Source: Scytalidium lignicola
Lineage: Eukaryota; Ascomycota; Leotiomycetes
Direction: 5' to 3'
DNA length: 64,000 nt
Assembly: GCA_002812745.2 (NCBI GenBank)
Contig: NCSJ02000093.1
Span: 62,001 to 126,000, forward strand
Part shown: positions 25,068-37,644 of the stretch, in pieces
Layout: each line of letters begins with the position of its first letter
Numbering within the stretch: position 1 is the first letter of the stretch
Made by a program: the position numbers and the translations under genes
Notes under the pieces: model-generated
Told to the model about the DNA's origin: nothing
The model's input: the letters and a program-made list of their open reading frames with translations, nothing else
Database searches by the model: none

Positions 25068-27935
25068 ATGGATGATCTAGCAGGCTTAGACTGGTCTGCG
25101 AGCTCGAAGCCTACAACCAGTGGAGGAATAAGTGCAAGTGGGAGTAACTACTACCCAGCTTTGCGCGCAACACCGTCTCCTGCGAACTCAGCCCGAGGCA
25201 CAACACCTCTTTCTGCAGAATCTTCTGGAGCTCCGAAGGCCTCTTCGTTTGCCCCGCCGAAATCTTCTACTCCAGACAGCTTCTCGAACCTTGTTTCTTT
25301 CGGATCGTCTAAGAACAAGACTACGCTGACCCTGCAGGAACAACAAGAAAGGCTTCAGGCTGAGAAGAGGAAAAAGGAAGAAAACCTGAGAAACCAGTAT
25401 GATATTCTATTTCAGAACTCTGGAGTTCAGAATGGAATTAGTTATTCACAGCCGGGTTCCGTTGGCACGCCGTCAAGGTCGTTCAACAACAGCCCTTCAA
25501 GTCATACCGTAACACCAGCATTTACGAATATTGCACCTGCTCTTAACAATACCAGTGTTGCAAATGCGAACAAGGACGATGACGAAGATCTTTTCGCCGC
25601 TTTCAATGCCGATACGAAGGTCGACAATTCGAGCCATTTCCCACCACCATCTCTGCCGGCCAGCGGGAGGAATACGCCAGGTTTTGAAACACGCAAAGGT
25701 CCCGATCTCAGCAAACCACAGGCCTGGGATTTGCCTCCGAGGTCATTGGCTAACGGTGATCTGGATGACGATGATCCTTTTGGACTTAAGGAGATGAATA
25801 TGAAAGGGTCTGCTGGGCCGGTATCGAATTTACAAGACGAAGACGACTTTCTTGGAGATTTGGCTAAACCTGTAGAAGAAGTTAGGCGTGCTAAGGATGC
25901 ATCTTCTACACAGATTGCCCATGAAGTTGCTGTCGAAGCCCCAGAATCTGAGGATCCATGGGATAAGGCTGTTAGTGAGCTAGTGGACATGGGTTTCACT
26001 GCTGAACAGTCACGTCGAGCTTTGATTGAAAACGGTGGTGGTCTTGATATCCAATCTGCTGTTTCGTGGCTTCTTAATGATGCACATAAGCAAGCTAAGC
26101 AGAAATCGCAAAATCGTGGAAATGGTAGCCCAATGCCTGACGATGATTACGGAGAGAGTGCCCAACCTGGGAGCAGAAGAGCAGGTACCCCGGCATGGAT
26201 GCGTGATGGGTCAAGAGAAAAATCACAACCTAGACGCGAAGATAGTCATTCACCAGCAAGATTCCAGAATGATCTTTCAAAGACGGCGGCTGCTGTTAGT
26301 AGCAATCTATTCAAAACAGCGAATTCATTATGGAAGACATCACAAAAGAAGGTGCAACAAGCTGTTGCTGAATTTCAAGCAGACCAAGACCTTAGCCAAC
26401 CAAAATGGATGCGTGAGGCTGCTGATAGGGAGACAAGGAGAGAAACTAGACCCTCTGTGGACGGTGTTCGAGGAAGGCAAGGTCGCATGGAAAGTTCACA
26501 CTCCACTTCAGGAGTTACAAATGAAGCTATAATGTTGGAAGCAAGCTCTGGACCACCCTCAAGAAAGTCTAGAACTAAGGAGACAGGAGTCTCTTCCCCT
26601 ATGGCCGACCACCGCAGAAATCAATCGCCGATTCTCCAAGATTCCGTTCAAGATCGGCCTGCGGCAGCACCACGATGGCAACAGACCCGCCCTGCTGCTA
26701 CTGCTTCAGATCCAAGGTCACGCCTCACCAAACAAGTAATTGAAGAACAGACCGCTCAGGCGTATATCAGTCCTGCTAGACGGAAAAAGGCACCGGCACC
26801 ATCTCTACAAGAATCTGAGCCTGATCTACTTGGGACATCATCAAGGCCTAAAGAAAGCGCTCCTCGTCCACCACCTCCACAAAACTCAAGACCGACTCCA
26901 GCACCAGCTCCAGGACCGAGTCACATTCCTTCTAGACCAAAACCATCCCCGAGACCAATACCGTCTGTATCAACAGCAGCTTTAAATAACTCAACCCAAC
27001 ACCGTATTTCTGGAACAGAACGCTATAAACGAGGAGACTATGCATCAGCCCATGAATCTTACACGTCCTCACTTTCTGAGCTTCCGCTAAACCATCCAAT
27101 AACGATTATTCTATTTTGCAACCGGGCGCTTACCTCCTTGAAAAATGGGATGCCTAAAGCTGCAGTCGAAGATGCTGATAAAGCTCTGGCTATTATTGGT
27201 CCAGGTCGAGGCGAGGGCGAAACCATTGACTTTGGAAGCGGTGCTACAGGGGACAAAAAGGACATGAAAGAATTCTGGGGTAAGGCACTCACAAGAAAAG
27301 CTGAAGCTCTGGAGCAAATGGAGCGTTGGAAAGACGCAGGCCAGGTGTGGCGTGAATGCGTGGAAGCAGGAGTCGGAGGCGCAACAGCTATGCAAGGCCG
27401 GCAACGATGTGAAAAGGCTCTAGCTCCGAAACCTGTTCCCTCTTCGAGACCTGCTCCAGCCAAACCTAAACCAGCGGTACAGCCAAAATCCGGGCTATCG
27501 GATCTTGCCATGCCGAAAAATACAGAAGCTGTAGAGAGATTACGTGCAGCGAATGCTGCCGCTGAAAAGGCTGATGATGAGAAGTTTGCCTTGGCCGATG
27601 TAGTTGACGCAAGAATTAGTAAATGGAAAGATGGCAGAGCAGATAACTTGAGAGCCTTGCTAGGAAGCTTAGATCTGGTATTATGGGAGTCAAGTGGATG
27701 GAAGAAGGTTGGCATGCATGAACTTGTCGTCAATAGCAAGGTAAAAATAGCATATATGAAGGCGATTGGGAAAACTCATCCTGACAAGGTATGTAAACAT
27801 GTGCTGGATGATTTCAAAACTAACAAAGTATAGCTCCCTCAGGATGCCTCCACGGAGGTCCGGCTCATTGCGGCCGCTGTTTTCGCGTCGCTGAATGAGA
27901 GCTGGGATAAGTTTAAAGCTGAAAATAATATGTGA
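25068..27935 (+). CDS. swa2: Auxilin-like clathrin uncoating factor (Swa2/Aux1)
   Basis: J-domain cofactor of Hsp70 in clathrin coat disassembly. Exon 1 is 25068-27788 (907 codons) and exon 2 is 27834-27935, giving about 940 residues. The N-terminal half is disordered with acidic DDD/EDL patches that could be clathrin or adaptor motifs. A UBA domain is at about 300-345 (AVSELVDMGFTAEQSRRALI ... SAVSWLLND). Proline-rich linkers follow, then TPR repeats at about 650-790 (YKRGDYASAHESYTSSLSEL, FCNRALTSLKNGMPKAAVED). A C-terminal J domain carries the HPD motif in AIGKTHPDK. The 45-base final intron falls immediately after HPDK, and exon 2 supplies helix III (LPQDASTEVRLIAAAVFASL) and the end FKAENNM. 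UBA-TPR-J order is that of Swa2. Confidence 0.92.
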
Positions 27936-28273
27936 ACGAATATAGAGAGGAATAGATAATGAGTGATGCATAATGATATATCATTAGATGTTATGAGATA
28001 TGATCATTGTGAAGGCTCCTAGCCTAGCAAGGCTTTGGACTAATTTTCGGGGATTGAGGTAGGTACGTAGTGTTTAGAACGAGAGATAGAGACTCCTCAA
28101 TTCTCTTAGAAAACTGTATCTATGAAACAACAATCTGAAGATGGGTTCATAACAAGGATTCTTGATTAGGGGTTTCTGATTGGCTACTCTCTAGTAGCGC
28201 TGTGCCGCGCACCTCACTTCATTAAACTACAAAGTGCACGATATCAACATTTCCATGTGCATCTGGGCAAATC
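27936..28273. other. Intergenic swa2-Zn2Cys6
   Basis: About 340 bases, no gene recognised; the 3' end of swa2 and the promoter of the following regulator are expected here. Confidence 0.5.
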
Positions 28274-30793
28274 ATGGATGAGAGAGATATTGATGGTTTT
28301 ATGATAGATAGTGAACATGAGTCTGCAAATATTCCACTAGACCCAAATACCAACGGGTCGCTTGGTCCAGGAGAATCTTCAAGACCTTTAGCTACAGCTC
28401 CATGCAACCCTCGGCTGCATACAAGATCTTGCACCACTTGCTACCGCCGAAAAGTTAAGTGTGACAAAGTTCTGACTGGATGCTCAAGATGTTCCAAAGC
28501 AGGTATCCCATGTGTATTCCCACCTCGCCGCGGTGGAGCTTCTCAATCCCAGAATGAGGATGAGCTACGAACCAGGCTGAAGTCATTGGAGAAAATAGTC
28601 CAGGAACTGCTAAGGCGAGATGAATCACAAAAGAATGAGAAGGCCGAGAGATCAGATTATCATGGTGCAGATGAGGAGTCCGCCATGGTCACTGCCCTAT
28701 CACCTCCAGAGTCGGAAAAGAGCTCGAACGTTAATGAGAATTTCCCTGTCCTGAAAGGGGGAAGACTTGTGGCTGTTGATGGCAGAAGTTCCTATTTGAC
28801 GTCATCATTTTGGGTCGATCTTAATGAAGAGGTGAGTTAGTTGATGAATTATATCTAAGGAGATCATGTATTAACATCACCGGCCACCTAGGTTGAGAGT
28901 CTAAGAGACCTTATGGAAGGCCTACAGGATGATGCTGAGTCTTCAGAACCGCTCGCAACAGATCCGTCTGGCACGGAATCTCACACGCCCTTCGCCATTA
29001 ATCAGGGCTTCTTCTTTAATTTTAGTTCGTTGGCCGCTGATCTCCAATCGCTCATGCCTAGTCCTAGACTTGTGCCAATATATTGGGAAGCGTATACAAC
29101 CAATGTCAATCCAATGCTAAAATTTTTACACATTCCATCAATAAAGGATTCCTTCATGAGCGCTCAGTTTAGCCTTGATGGTCTGAGTCGGCCTTCTCAA
29201 GCCTTAATATTTGCAATATGTTTTTCTGCTGTGGCTTCAATGAGCCCAGACGGTGTTAAGTCAAAATTTGGCGAGGAGAAAGATATCCTTTTCCAGAGAC
29301 TTCGTTTTGCTGTTGAACAAGCACTGGCAAGAGCGAATTTTATGGGCACAAATGAGCTAGTAACACTGCAAGCACTTGTATTATTCCTGGTAAGAGACAT
29401 CAATCTACAATTCCCCCACTAAGCTAATGGAAATTCAGAACTGTATATGCCGGCAAGATGATGATAGTAGAGTCCTGTATACTATGACAGGAGTAGCTGT
29501 ACGACTCGCCCAGCTTCAAGGTTTGCATCGAGATGGCACATTGTTCGGATTACCGCCCTTTGAGACAGAAATGCGTCGCAGACTATGGTGGAATATCTGC
29601 ACTCTTGATCAACGAGCAGCAGAGGAACAAGGTTCAATACCACTGCTTTGTGAAGGCAGCTTTGACACTAAAATGCCTTTAAATATCAATGATTCTGAAA
29701 TTAGTCCCGACTCAACAAGTTTCCCTGAACCTGAAATTGGTGCTACAGATATGTCTTTTGCTCTTCTTCGCATTGAGCATTGGAAGGCTTATCGGCAGTT
29801 CCACAAATCTTCGGCTATCCCAGAGCAACTGAGCCAAGAAGAAGCTGCTAAGTCGATTGAAGAGAAGGAAAGGCTGCTTGAGACAATCAAAGAACATTTC
29901 GAGACGACGTATCTAAGATACTTTGATACCTCGGTTCCATTCTTTTGGCTAGTGACTACGTTTAGTAGGCTCTCATTTGTAAGAAATCCCTATGAAAATC
30001 CACTACTTATTTTGCCTCTGCTGATAGCCCGTTCCAGGAAAAAATGGCATTACTAATATACCACCCATTTCACACTACCACGGAAAATCCTCTTCTACCT
30101 CAAGATGTTCGAGATCGGCTTTTTGTTTCCTGCACCAATATAATAGGATACACCCGAGTCGTGGAAATCAGTCCCTTTATATCGCAGTGGGCCTGGTTCT
30201 TTCGAATATATGTACAGAGAAATGCAGTTGCATACGTTCTTACCGAGCTATGTATTCGACCGAGCTCAAAGGAAGTAGATCGTGCTTGGGAAGCTATTGA
30301 CTTTGTGTTTAACTGGTGGAGTCCTGCGGTGAAACGGACGACTGACGGGGTTGTCTGGAGACCGTTGAAGAAACTTCTTGGTCGAGCGTTAAAAGTGCGG
30401 GAGGCAAATTTGAGTCTGAGGTCTCAACATCTTTCTGGTACTGCTGGTACTACCCCAAGTAGTCAGACTGCCAAGATCAGATTACAAGAAGGTTTTCAAG
30501 ATCGACATGGAAAGCTTGGTTCTGACTCACAAAACCTCCTCGGTCTTGAAGATACAGGGACCGGTGACCAAAATAGCCTCTACGGACAGGAAACTATCCC
30601 CTCAAAGCTTGTACTGCTGCCGCAAAGCCCTTTTGGGGACCTCTCTACGTTAGGTATCGATAATAGCTTTGATTACACTATCCCACCAGAGGATATTGGC
30701 AAATATATTAACTTTTATTCGGCTGAAGGTGGCTTCGATTTTGATGGAATGGATGAAGAAGAGCAGACAATGTTGAGAGATCCATACTTCTAG
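28274..30793 (+). CDS. Zn2Cys6 transcription factor with fungal-specific middle domain
   Basis: Nuclear regulator. Exons 28274-28831, 28892-29389, 29439-29978 and 30038-30793 give about 783 residues. The binuclear zinc cluster has Cys at 53, 56, 63, 70, 73 and 80 (CTTCYRRKVKCDKVLTGC then CSKAGIPC). A linker and coiled coil (LRTRLKSLEKIVQELLRRDE) follow. The Fungal_trans domain spans about 220-480, with LQGLHRDGTLFGLPPFETEM and RRRLWWNICTLDQRAAEEQG. The fourth exon begins EKMALLIYHPFH, joining the conserved helical region. The C-terminus is acidic (FDFDGMDEEEQTM), plausible as an activation region. The target pathway cannot be told from sequence, and the neighbours do not suggest a cluster. 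An N at 30812 lies just past the stop. Confidence 0.9.
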
Positions 30794-31095
30794 TATCCGT
30801 CATCTGGCCGANTTTTTTTGGTTAGCGGGTTAGTCACTCTGCTCTGGATACTAACTGAGGTGATGAATATAAGGGTCTGTTGGCGATGTACAAATGGTAT
30901 CCTTGAATAAAGAGAATATTCCCCTGTAGTATTGAGATATTCGACATGACTTTAGATCTACTGCTCAACGTTATGAATATATGTACTTTGGTATAACATG
31001 CTCAGATAAACTATATAGCGTCAAGAGTATGAAATCACTTTGCCGAAGTGTGTTTTTATTTTTANTTTTTATTATCGCTATTAGAACCTGCAAAC
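30794..31095. other. Convergent intergenic space
   Basis: About 300 bases between the Zn2Cys6 gene and sgt1 stops; it carries isolated N characters at 30812 and 31065, each next to a T run. No gene. Confidence 0.55.
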
Positions 31096-32343
31096 TCAAG
31101 AATCCCATTTTTTTGCCTCAACTCCTTCCGGTGGCTTTGTCTCTACAGGCCCCTTTTTCACTTCATCCCAATTAGTGCTAAGTGCAGTACCATTGCTCTC
31201 CTGGTAGCTCTTAATCATAGCTCTCCTAGTATCCGGATCGGCGTTTTTATATAATTGCTTGAAAAAGCCCCCCATAGGGTCTCCCTCCTCCTCATCGTCC
31301 AAATCGTCATCTTTTGCTCCCGGCTTCTTTTCTGCTTTCAGTGCAGATGTTGCTACTGCGTCCCAGTTCTTTGGGCCATGGCGTGATGAGGTCGGGTATG
31401 ATGGAGTTTTGTCCTCTTTACTAATCGTCGAGGGAGTAGTTGAAACTTGTTCGGATTTCGTTGCAGTAGGGCCAGATTCAATCTGTTCGGTGCCTTCTAG
31501 AGACTTCCACTTTAACCCAGGTGTGGCTTTATGAAGAGTTAATTCGAGTTTATTTAGTGTTATAACATAAGTACTTTTTGATGTATCGATCTTGGAGAAG
31601 AGTGGTGAGAGTATGAATTGGTATGTGCTTCCAGCTGGTCCAGTTGGAAAGCTAACATCAACCTATAGAGACTCAGTAATGTCTGAAATGGAGACAATAT
31701 ACTACTGATTACTTACGTTTCCTTCCTCTATTGTCACCTCAGCTTTATCCTTAGGGATGCCCTTGGCTAGGATAGAGATGGTGACAGTTGCATTTGATTG
31801 ATACCAGTCATGCTTGATCTTTTCTTTCGGTGTCTGGACTGGAGGAGCTGGAGTAATAGCTATTGGAGCAGTGGCTGGCAAGTTTCCTGTACTCTTGCCT
31901 TCCTCTACCTCTTCAACCTTGTCCGGTACCTCATTTACCGTGACCTTATTTGCTTCCGCACCCTCTCCACCAGCCTTATTATAATCAGCCTCCACCTTAG
32001 CCTGCCATATCCCTAACCCCTTCTCTTTTTCATTATATTTCCTGCACCAGTACAAACACATTCGGGAGTCACCATAACGCTTTAAACCATGTAACGCTAC
32101 CGCACGGCGGAACTGAGCCGTAGCAATCTGCTCACGACGAGCACGGTTGATGGCGGCAAGGACTGCGTTGTCGGCATCAGCGAGGGCAAGGTCATGTTTT
32201 CCTAGTCTTTGGTAAGATATTGATCTTTGAATAAGCCATAAGGGCGACTGCGACTGCTTGAGCGCAGAAGTATAGTGTTCTACAGCTTTGGTGTAGTCGT
32301 TGCTCTGAAGGGCAGTCTGGCCTAATGCGGCTTGAGTCGCCAT
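31096..32343 (-). CDS. sgt1: Co-chaperone Sgt1 (TPR-CS-SGS)
   Basis: Hsp90 co-chaperone that works with Skp1/SCF and kinetochore assembly. Exon 1 is 32343-31717 (209 codons) and exon 2 is 31662-31096; the 54-base intron is GTAAGT ... ATAG. The product is about 397 residues. TPR repeats occupy about 1-140 (GQTALQSNDYTKAVEHYTSA, SISYQRLGKHDLALADADNA). A CS domain starts at about 195 (KHDWYQSNATVTISILAKGI) and is split by the intron before VDVSFPTGPAGSTYQF. The SGS region is at the end: GPKNWDAVA, then DDEEEGDPMGGFFKQLYKNA, DPDTRRAMIKSYQESNGTAL and STNWDEVKKG. All three parts match yeast Sgt1 (395 residues). Confidence 0.95.
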
Positions 32344-32779
32344 CGCGTGGTGGAAGATGCAATTTATAAGGTATATTGTCACACAAACTTAAACCAACGG
32401 AAAGTGAGTATCTGTCTTTTCATGAAGAAGTGCAATAGGATATACGTCAAAGGGTAAGTTCTAGAAGTTCAGCCTCGTCAGTTTGATAATTAATTCTGCC
32501 ACAAAAAACCGCCTTAGATTCTCCGATAAGAGGGCTTAAGGGTTCGTGGAGCTGTGACAGGGCAAGTAGGACTGGAGTCATTGCATATATTTAGGATACA
32601 AATATTCTTAGAATTACTCAACATTATATTATTTTACAAATCTTCTATTGCCATTTCCACCAGAAATTATATTTGTCGTTTGTCCCATTAGCTACCGTAA
32701 ATGGTACCCATACCTTATCGTAATCTAGAAATTACTATTATAGTATTTGTGATATTTCCAGGAAAACCTGACGTATTTA
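32344..32779. other. Intergenic sgt1/erg7
   Basis: About 435 bases, AT-rich; the promoter of sgt1 and the 3' end of erg7. No gene seen. Confidence 0.55.
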
Positions 32780-35161
32780 TTATAGGAGAGTAATATCTCC
32801 GTATTTCTTAGCGAACATTCCCATAGCCATCATAGGGAATATAAACTTGTAGTTTGGGTAAGATATCATGCAGCTTTTGTTGAAGACACCTTCAATGGCT
32901 TCTTGCAACCACTCCCCGTTTGGTTGTTGTCTACTCATAATGAGCTTTAGACCCTTCTCTATTGGGGCACGATCTGGATAATCAGCTTTTATGAGGCCGA
33001 TACAAGCCCAGGCTGTTTGAACAACCTGGGAGCCGGATGGATGTTCAATCCAAACTGATTGCTCACAGCTCTACGATTCTTTTCAGTATAATGTCAGTAA
33101 GGATATAAGTATATGCAACTAACCTTGTAACTTTCGGACCATCCTCCATCCAGCCTCTGGTGAGAAATGAGAAAATCGCAGCCCTTTCGGACATAATCAC
33201 TGTTTTTATACGTCTCACCAATGCTTGCAAGGCTTTCGAGTGCAAACATTGTAGCATATGTAAAACAGATACCCCAGCTGCCGTACCAACTTCCATCTGG
33301 TCGTTGGGCTAACCGGATATAGTTAATAGCATTATCTTTGAACTTCTTAATATCCGCAGCGCGATAATCTGGCCAGTATTTCGAGAATAAGGAGAGTGCT
33401 GTGACGACTGCGGTAGTACATTCCGGGTAATCGTATTCGATCATTATTCTACCGAAGACTTCGGCGGCATTCAACATTTCCAGGTGCTCAGACCCTCTAG
33501 TCGGTTCATATGATGCACAGCCACCAGATGCGTTACTATAGGTCAGAAGAGTATCAATAGCATCAAAGATTCTCTGATCATTAATCAAGGTTGGATATCC
33601 AGGGGTGCGTTGAAGCAGGATCACAGCTTTGAGGGCCTCTGATACGCAGTCACTGACGGCATAACCCTGATCTTTATTACTGAAAGCCCATGCACCCTTT
33701 CGTTGTTGGCGGTAGCAAATCTGCTGGTCCTCACAATTCTCTCGAATCTGTTGATCCTCAAGAAATTCCAATGCTTTCGTGAGCATTGGTCTCCATTTTG
33801 GATCCTCAGCAAGATCTGCTTCCATAACTGTTTGCACCAAAAACGCGGTGTCCCAACATTGAACGCCATTTGTGCCGTTTACCAACATCCCTTCTGACTT
33901 TACCCAGAGGAAATCTTCCAAACGTTCTTTATGACGACGTACAGAATATGCATCTGGACCTTCTTGTATATAACAGCAAATAAGATTGAGTGGTGAATTG
34001 ACTGGTCCGAGATTAGCGAAGTCTGTGTTTTTGTCCTCCATCTGAACGAGTTTGAATGCCCAGTCTTCGGCCTTCTGGACTAAAGAGTCTGGCCTCAAAT
34101 AAGGATTCCAGACATTGACCAGGAGCCAATTCACAGAATTCAGAAACCAGGATTTGGGATGAAAGTTGTCTCTCGGACAAATGCTATTACGATGACCAGC
34201 CCAATTAATCGATTCATATGGTTCCACAAACAGTTCTTGACGTAGCTCTTGAGTTAATGGTGTCAGTTTGTATGACCAGCGTTTTGACCAGATGAAGGAC
34301 ATCGGCAGGAACACCTGTCGCATATGAATCCACCATCGCCATGGTGCAATAGGTACCCAGTCTGGCAAAAGCCAAAGCTCGGGGGGAACGGGATTCACAA
34401 TACCCCATTGAGCAACCCCGAGCAAACTCAACAAGAACTTTCCCCAGTGAGGTGCATTTACGGCACCCCCTAGCTTGTGTAAAGTAGCTCTGGCCTTAAT
34501 CATGTGTTCATCTTCTGCATCAACCCCCATAATTCGCAAAACCACGTAGTTCATGGCTGTTCCAAAGACAGTGCTTTCTCCTTCAATGTGTAAACCCCAG
34601 CCTCCATCTTCAGGATGTTGTCGGGCAAAAAGATAGTTTTTTATTTCTGTAGCATAGGCGTCTGGAATTGGCGTCTCGGTCACATACCAAGCTATGGCAA
34701 AGCATGGAAGCAGGAACATAGGGCCGCCGTATTCGCAAGCCCAATTTCCAGGAGGGAGCTGCAGTTGTTTGAAAAACTCGAGACCATTATTGACCGACTC
34801 CAACGGGGTTTTTGCTGGTAGGAATTCAGGCAGGCCCTGAAAAATAATTAGTCAGGAGATGCACATGTGTGGTGGTTTGACGCGTGAGAGCGGGAGTGCG
34901 GACAGTTGGTAAGCCAAGGAAGTACTTGTCCGCTGTAGATTGAGGCCACTCTTTGGCATCCTCGTCATCTGTCAAATAATGCCATGTGTGTCGCCCTTTC
35001 TCGTCTAGCATGCGCCAGCGATTAAAATCGGTTTTCTCCCCTAGCTTAGGTCTCTTGGGACCTGCGTTGGCAGGCGCCTCGCTGTCAATTGGACGCTTCT
35101 CTCCTGTTCCGAGCAGCCCTATCTTCTCTGAAGAGTCCCCCTTCATACGAGATCTCGCCAT
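32780..35161 (-). CDS. erg7: Lanosterol synthase (oxidosqualene cyclase) Erg7
   Basis: Cyclises (S)-2,3-oxidosqualene to lanosterol in ergosterol synthesis. Exons 35161-34904, 34836-33124 and 33070-32780 give about 753 residues, the usual fungal length. Exon 1 holds the N-terminal part with [20 protein letters not shown] and ends LGLPT; exon 2 resumes [19 protein letters not shown]. The initiating acid is in a DCTAE-type motif, here VSDCVSE, with Asp at about 482. QW-type repeats are visible ([54 protein letters not shown]). The first intron has a weak donor (GTCCGC), chosen because it keeps phase and the conserved sequence. The signature [18 protein letters not shown] is that of lanosterol-type enzymes, but product specificity is an inference. 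It is divergent from the decayed kinase gene. Confidence 0.93.
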
Positions 35162-35311
35162 TGCAGTGGTTGTTTGACTTCGATGTGTGAGAAACAAGAG
35201 GGTGGTGAGAATATATAAAGTTAGACGGCATGGCATCATCAGGGGAACANCAANTTGGGGTNAGGCTTGGCACTGGCAGGGATAATGAGCCTAATGACGA
35301 CGGGCGGTTTT

Positions 35312-35317
35312 CACGTG
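35312..35317. promoter_or_regulatory. E-box-like CACGTG upstream of erg7
   Basis: Palindromic CACGTG about 150 bases upstream of the erg7 start codon, a possible site for bHLH factors. A second copy lies at 35473-35478. A hexamer occurs by chance every few kb, so two within 170 bases is only mildly suggestive. Confidence 0.3.
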
Positions 35318-35472
35318 CAAAATGCTCACGCAGCCAGCTTGGCGACGTTCTTCGACCCTCAAGCCGATCCTCTCACAGCCTTCTAGACTTTAACCCTCCG
35401 TAGTGTAGCGAGATTGTTTGTGTATACGGTGTATGGTGTGTGCTTCCTCTCGCACCACGTACTGCTTGTCAT

Positions 35473-35478
35473 CACGTG
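35473..35478. promoter_or_regulatory. Second E-box-like CACGTG upstream of erg7
   Basis: Second CACGTG, about 310 bases upstream of erg7; both share the wider form TCACGTGCAA or ATCACGTGCA. Function is inferred only from the motif. Confidence 0.3.
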
Positions 35479-36131
35479 CAACTCTTTAATATTGGCATTT
35501 GATAGAATTCAATCTGCATCATGTGATGGCACAACTAGACACAAGATTGTGCCATAAAGTCCTCCTTACCCAGTAGATGCCCTGCCTCCTGCTGATTGTG
35601 GCTGTCCCTCAACCATCCCGGCCAGATCGTTTCACTAATAAACCACAAGCCTCCTCATTTAATTAGGGGATTCATGTTCACAGCAGGGTATTTGATGTTT
35701 GTGAAGAGGACTTAATTATGATGTGCAATGAGCATTCCAGCCTTCAAAGAGAAGCGGCTTAAGAGGCATCTAATCTGCGGGTGCGGGGTCTAGCGCTCGG
35801 GTGCCTGATAGCCAAGGAACCCTCGGGCTACACGTAGCCTAAAATTGCGTGGATTGTATCTTTAATTCCAAGCGCAAGCCAATGGGGTACTTCAACGCTC
35901 AAGCTGTGAACAACTCGACCACCACAACTGCAACACAAGAAAAACCACCGAAATGCGTTCACAACAACGGTGGTGCGTTATGCGAGTCCAACTAGTCACA
36001 ACATGCCATACTCCATCATCGAGTCACGCTGGCTCAATTCCTCTGTCACTTTCATTCCTCCTTCGTCATCTGCAACCGTAATCCTGTCTCGGATCTCGAC
36101 TCTGGCACAATGAAGGCATCTCACGCCTAGT

Positions 36132-37644
36132 ATGGACGACGATCGGGCAAATTTCGACGACGTCGCCTGGGATAGAAACGATGAGGCCTGGGAAGAGTCG
36201 AAGATTTCTTTTCAGTGCGTTTCAATCATACGCAAGATAGAATCCTTCGTAACGCAGAAATTTGGGAAGACCGCAACCTGGGTAACCCCGATGTGGGTTG
36301 GGGGATACAACAATATCTACAGAGTGCGAATTGAAGGATCTGATGATGTTGTAATTCGACTACCCCAGCCCAGCCTAGCTCAGTTTCCAAATGAAAAGAC
36401 TCTTCGAGAGGCCGCAACAGCAAACTTTATTACCCAAAATACCCAAGTCCCAGTAGCCCGAGTACTCTTCCATGGACTGTCAAATCCGGATTCTGAAGTT
36501 GGGCCTTTCATTGTCATCCAGCATGTCGAAAACTGTGGAACCATGTCGCACGCGCTAATGATGCCCAACGAAAGAGATCCCACTGAGGCTCACATGTTGA
36601 ATCCTGGCATCTCTGAGGATGTATTAGAGAGCTTTTACAACAAAGGAGCGGTCCACTTCCTACAACTCCTTGAACCCAGCTTTCCCCGTATTGGGTCTCT
36701 AGTCCAGACTGATGAGAATACCTTCTTGGTGGCAGGACGACTGATAACCCAAAACATGAATAGCATGCTTTAGCTTGCTAATATCCCCCGCGCCGCTCTC
36801 CCCCCTGAAGATAGATCATATGGGACTGCTGATGAATGGTACGTTGCGCTGACAGAGATGCACATAGCGCAACTTGTATTTCAACATAATGATCTCGTTA
36901 TAACAGTAGATGATTGCCCGGAACAAGTATGTGGCACGTCATATTTTTCACAAACTGGCTAAACAAGGTCGGCTATCGACTTTCGGGTTTATAGAGGACG
37001 ACTGGTCCGCCCAGTCAAAAAACCAAACTACGACGTTGTCCCCAGCTCCTAGTGGATTTAGCTCCTTCAGGCTTTGGTGTGATGTTCTCCGGGCAGGCAA
37101 CATCCTCTTAAATGAGGCTAATGACATAGTTGCCATTGTCGATTGGGAATTCGCATATATTGCTCCTACACAATTTGCTCTCGACCCTCCTTGGTGGTTG
37201 TTGCTAAACGTGCCCGAGATGTGGCATACTAACATTGATGATTGGACTAAAATATACGACGTGCGCCTTAAAACTTGGCTACGAGCTGTAGAAAAAGCTG
37301 AGGAGAGCGCAAAGACGAAGTCAAATAGATTTAAAGTATCTATATACATGCAGGAGAGTTGGGAAACTGGCCGGTTCTGGCTCAACTATGCTGCGAGGAA
37401 GAGTTGGGCCTTCGACACCATCTTCTGGAAGTACTTAGATGAGAGATTCTTTGGTAGCAGAGAAGGGGACATCGCTAAACAGGACCTTTGGAAGACTAGG
37501 GTCCATCTACTGAGTGAGAGGGAAAGAAGTGCAATGGAGTCATTTGTGGAGAGAAAAATGGAAGAGTCGAAAGACCGGATTTTGGTCGACTGGGATGACG
37601 AACAGGTCAAGGTACGATTGGCTGAGGTGCTGTTTGAGGACTAA
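36132..37644 (+). pseudogene. Decayed APH-type aminoglycoside phosphotransferase/kinase-like gene
   Basis: The translation belongs to the large fungal family of APH-like kinases of unknown substrate. Residues 1-213 read cleanly from 36132 (VTPMWVGGYNNIYRVRI, VVIRLPQPS, then ATANFITQNTQVPVARVLFH). A TAG at 36771-36773 interrupts NSML/LANIPRAALPPEDRSYG. The same frame then continues ADEWYVALTEMHIAQLVFQH to about 36915, where homology moves to another frame (RNKYVARHIFHKLAKQGRL); one extra C in a CCC run explains the shift. The Brenner-type catalytic motif, expected as CDDLRxxN, reads CDVLRAGN, so the catalytic Asp is Val; the metal-binding DWEF is intact. The rest is open to 37644. Three lesions together suggest a pseudogene, though the frameshift alone could be a sequencing error. 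Confidence 0.78.

Larger units (their letters stand above)
35162..36131. other. Divergent intergenic region erg7/APH-like
   Basis: About 970 bases with no supported gene. Three single N characters lie at 35250, 35254 and 35262, unlike the others not beside long A or T runs. Two CACGTG hexamers lie at 35312-35317 and 35473-35478. Confidence 0.55.

Noticed and set aside
32780..35161. erg7 and the sterol-reductase-like gene as a sterol gene cluster
   Set aside because: They are about 12.5 kb apart with unrelated genes between; co-location on this scale is not evidence of a cluster.
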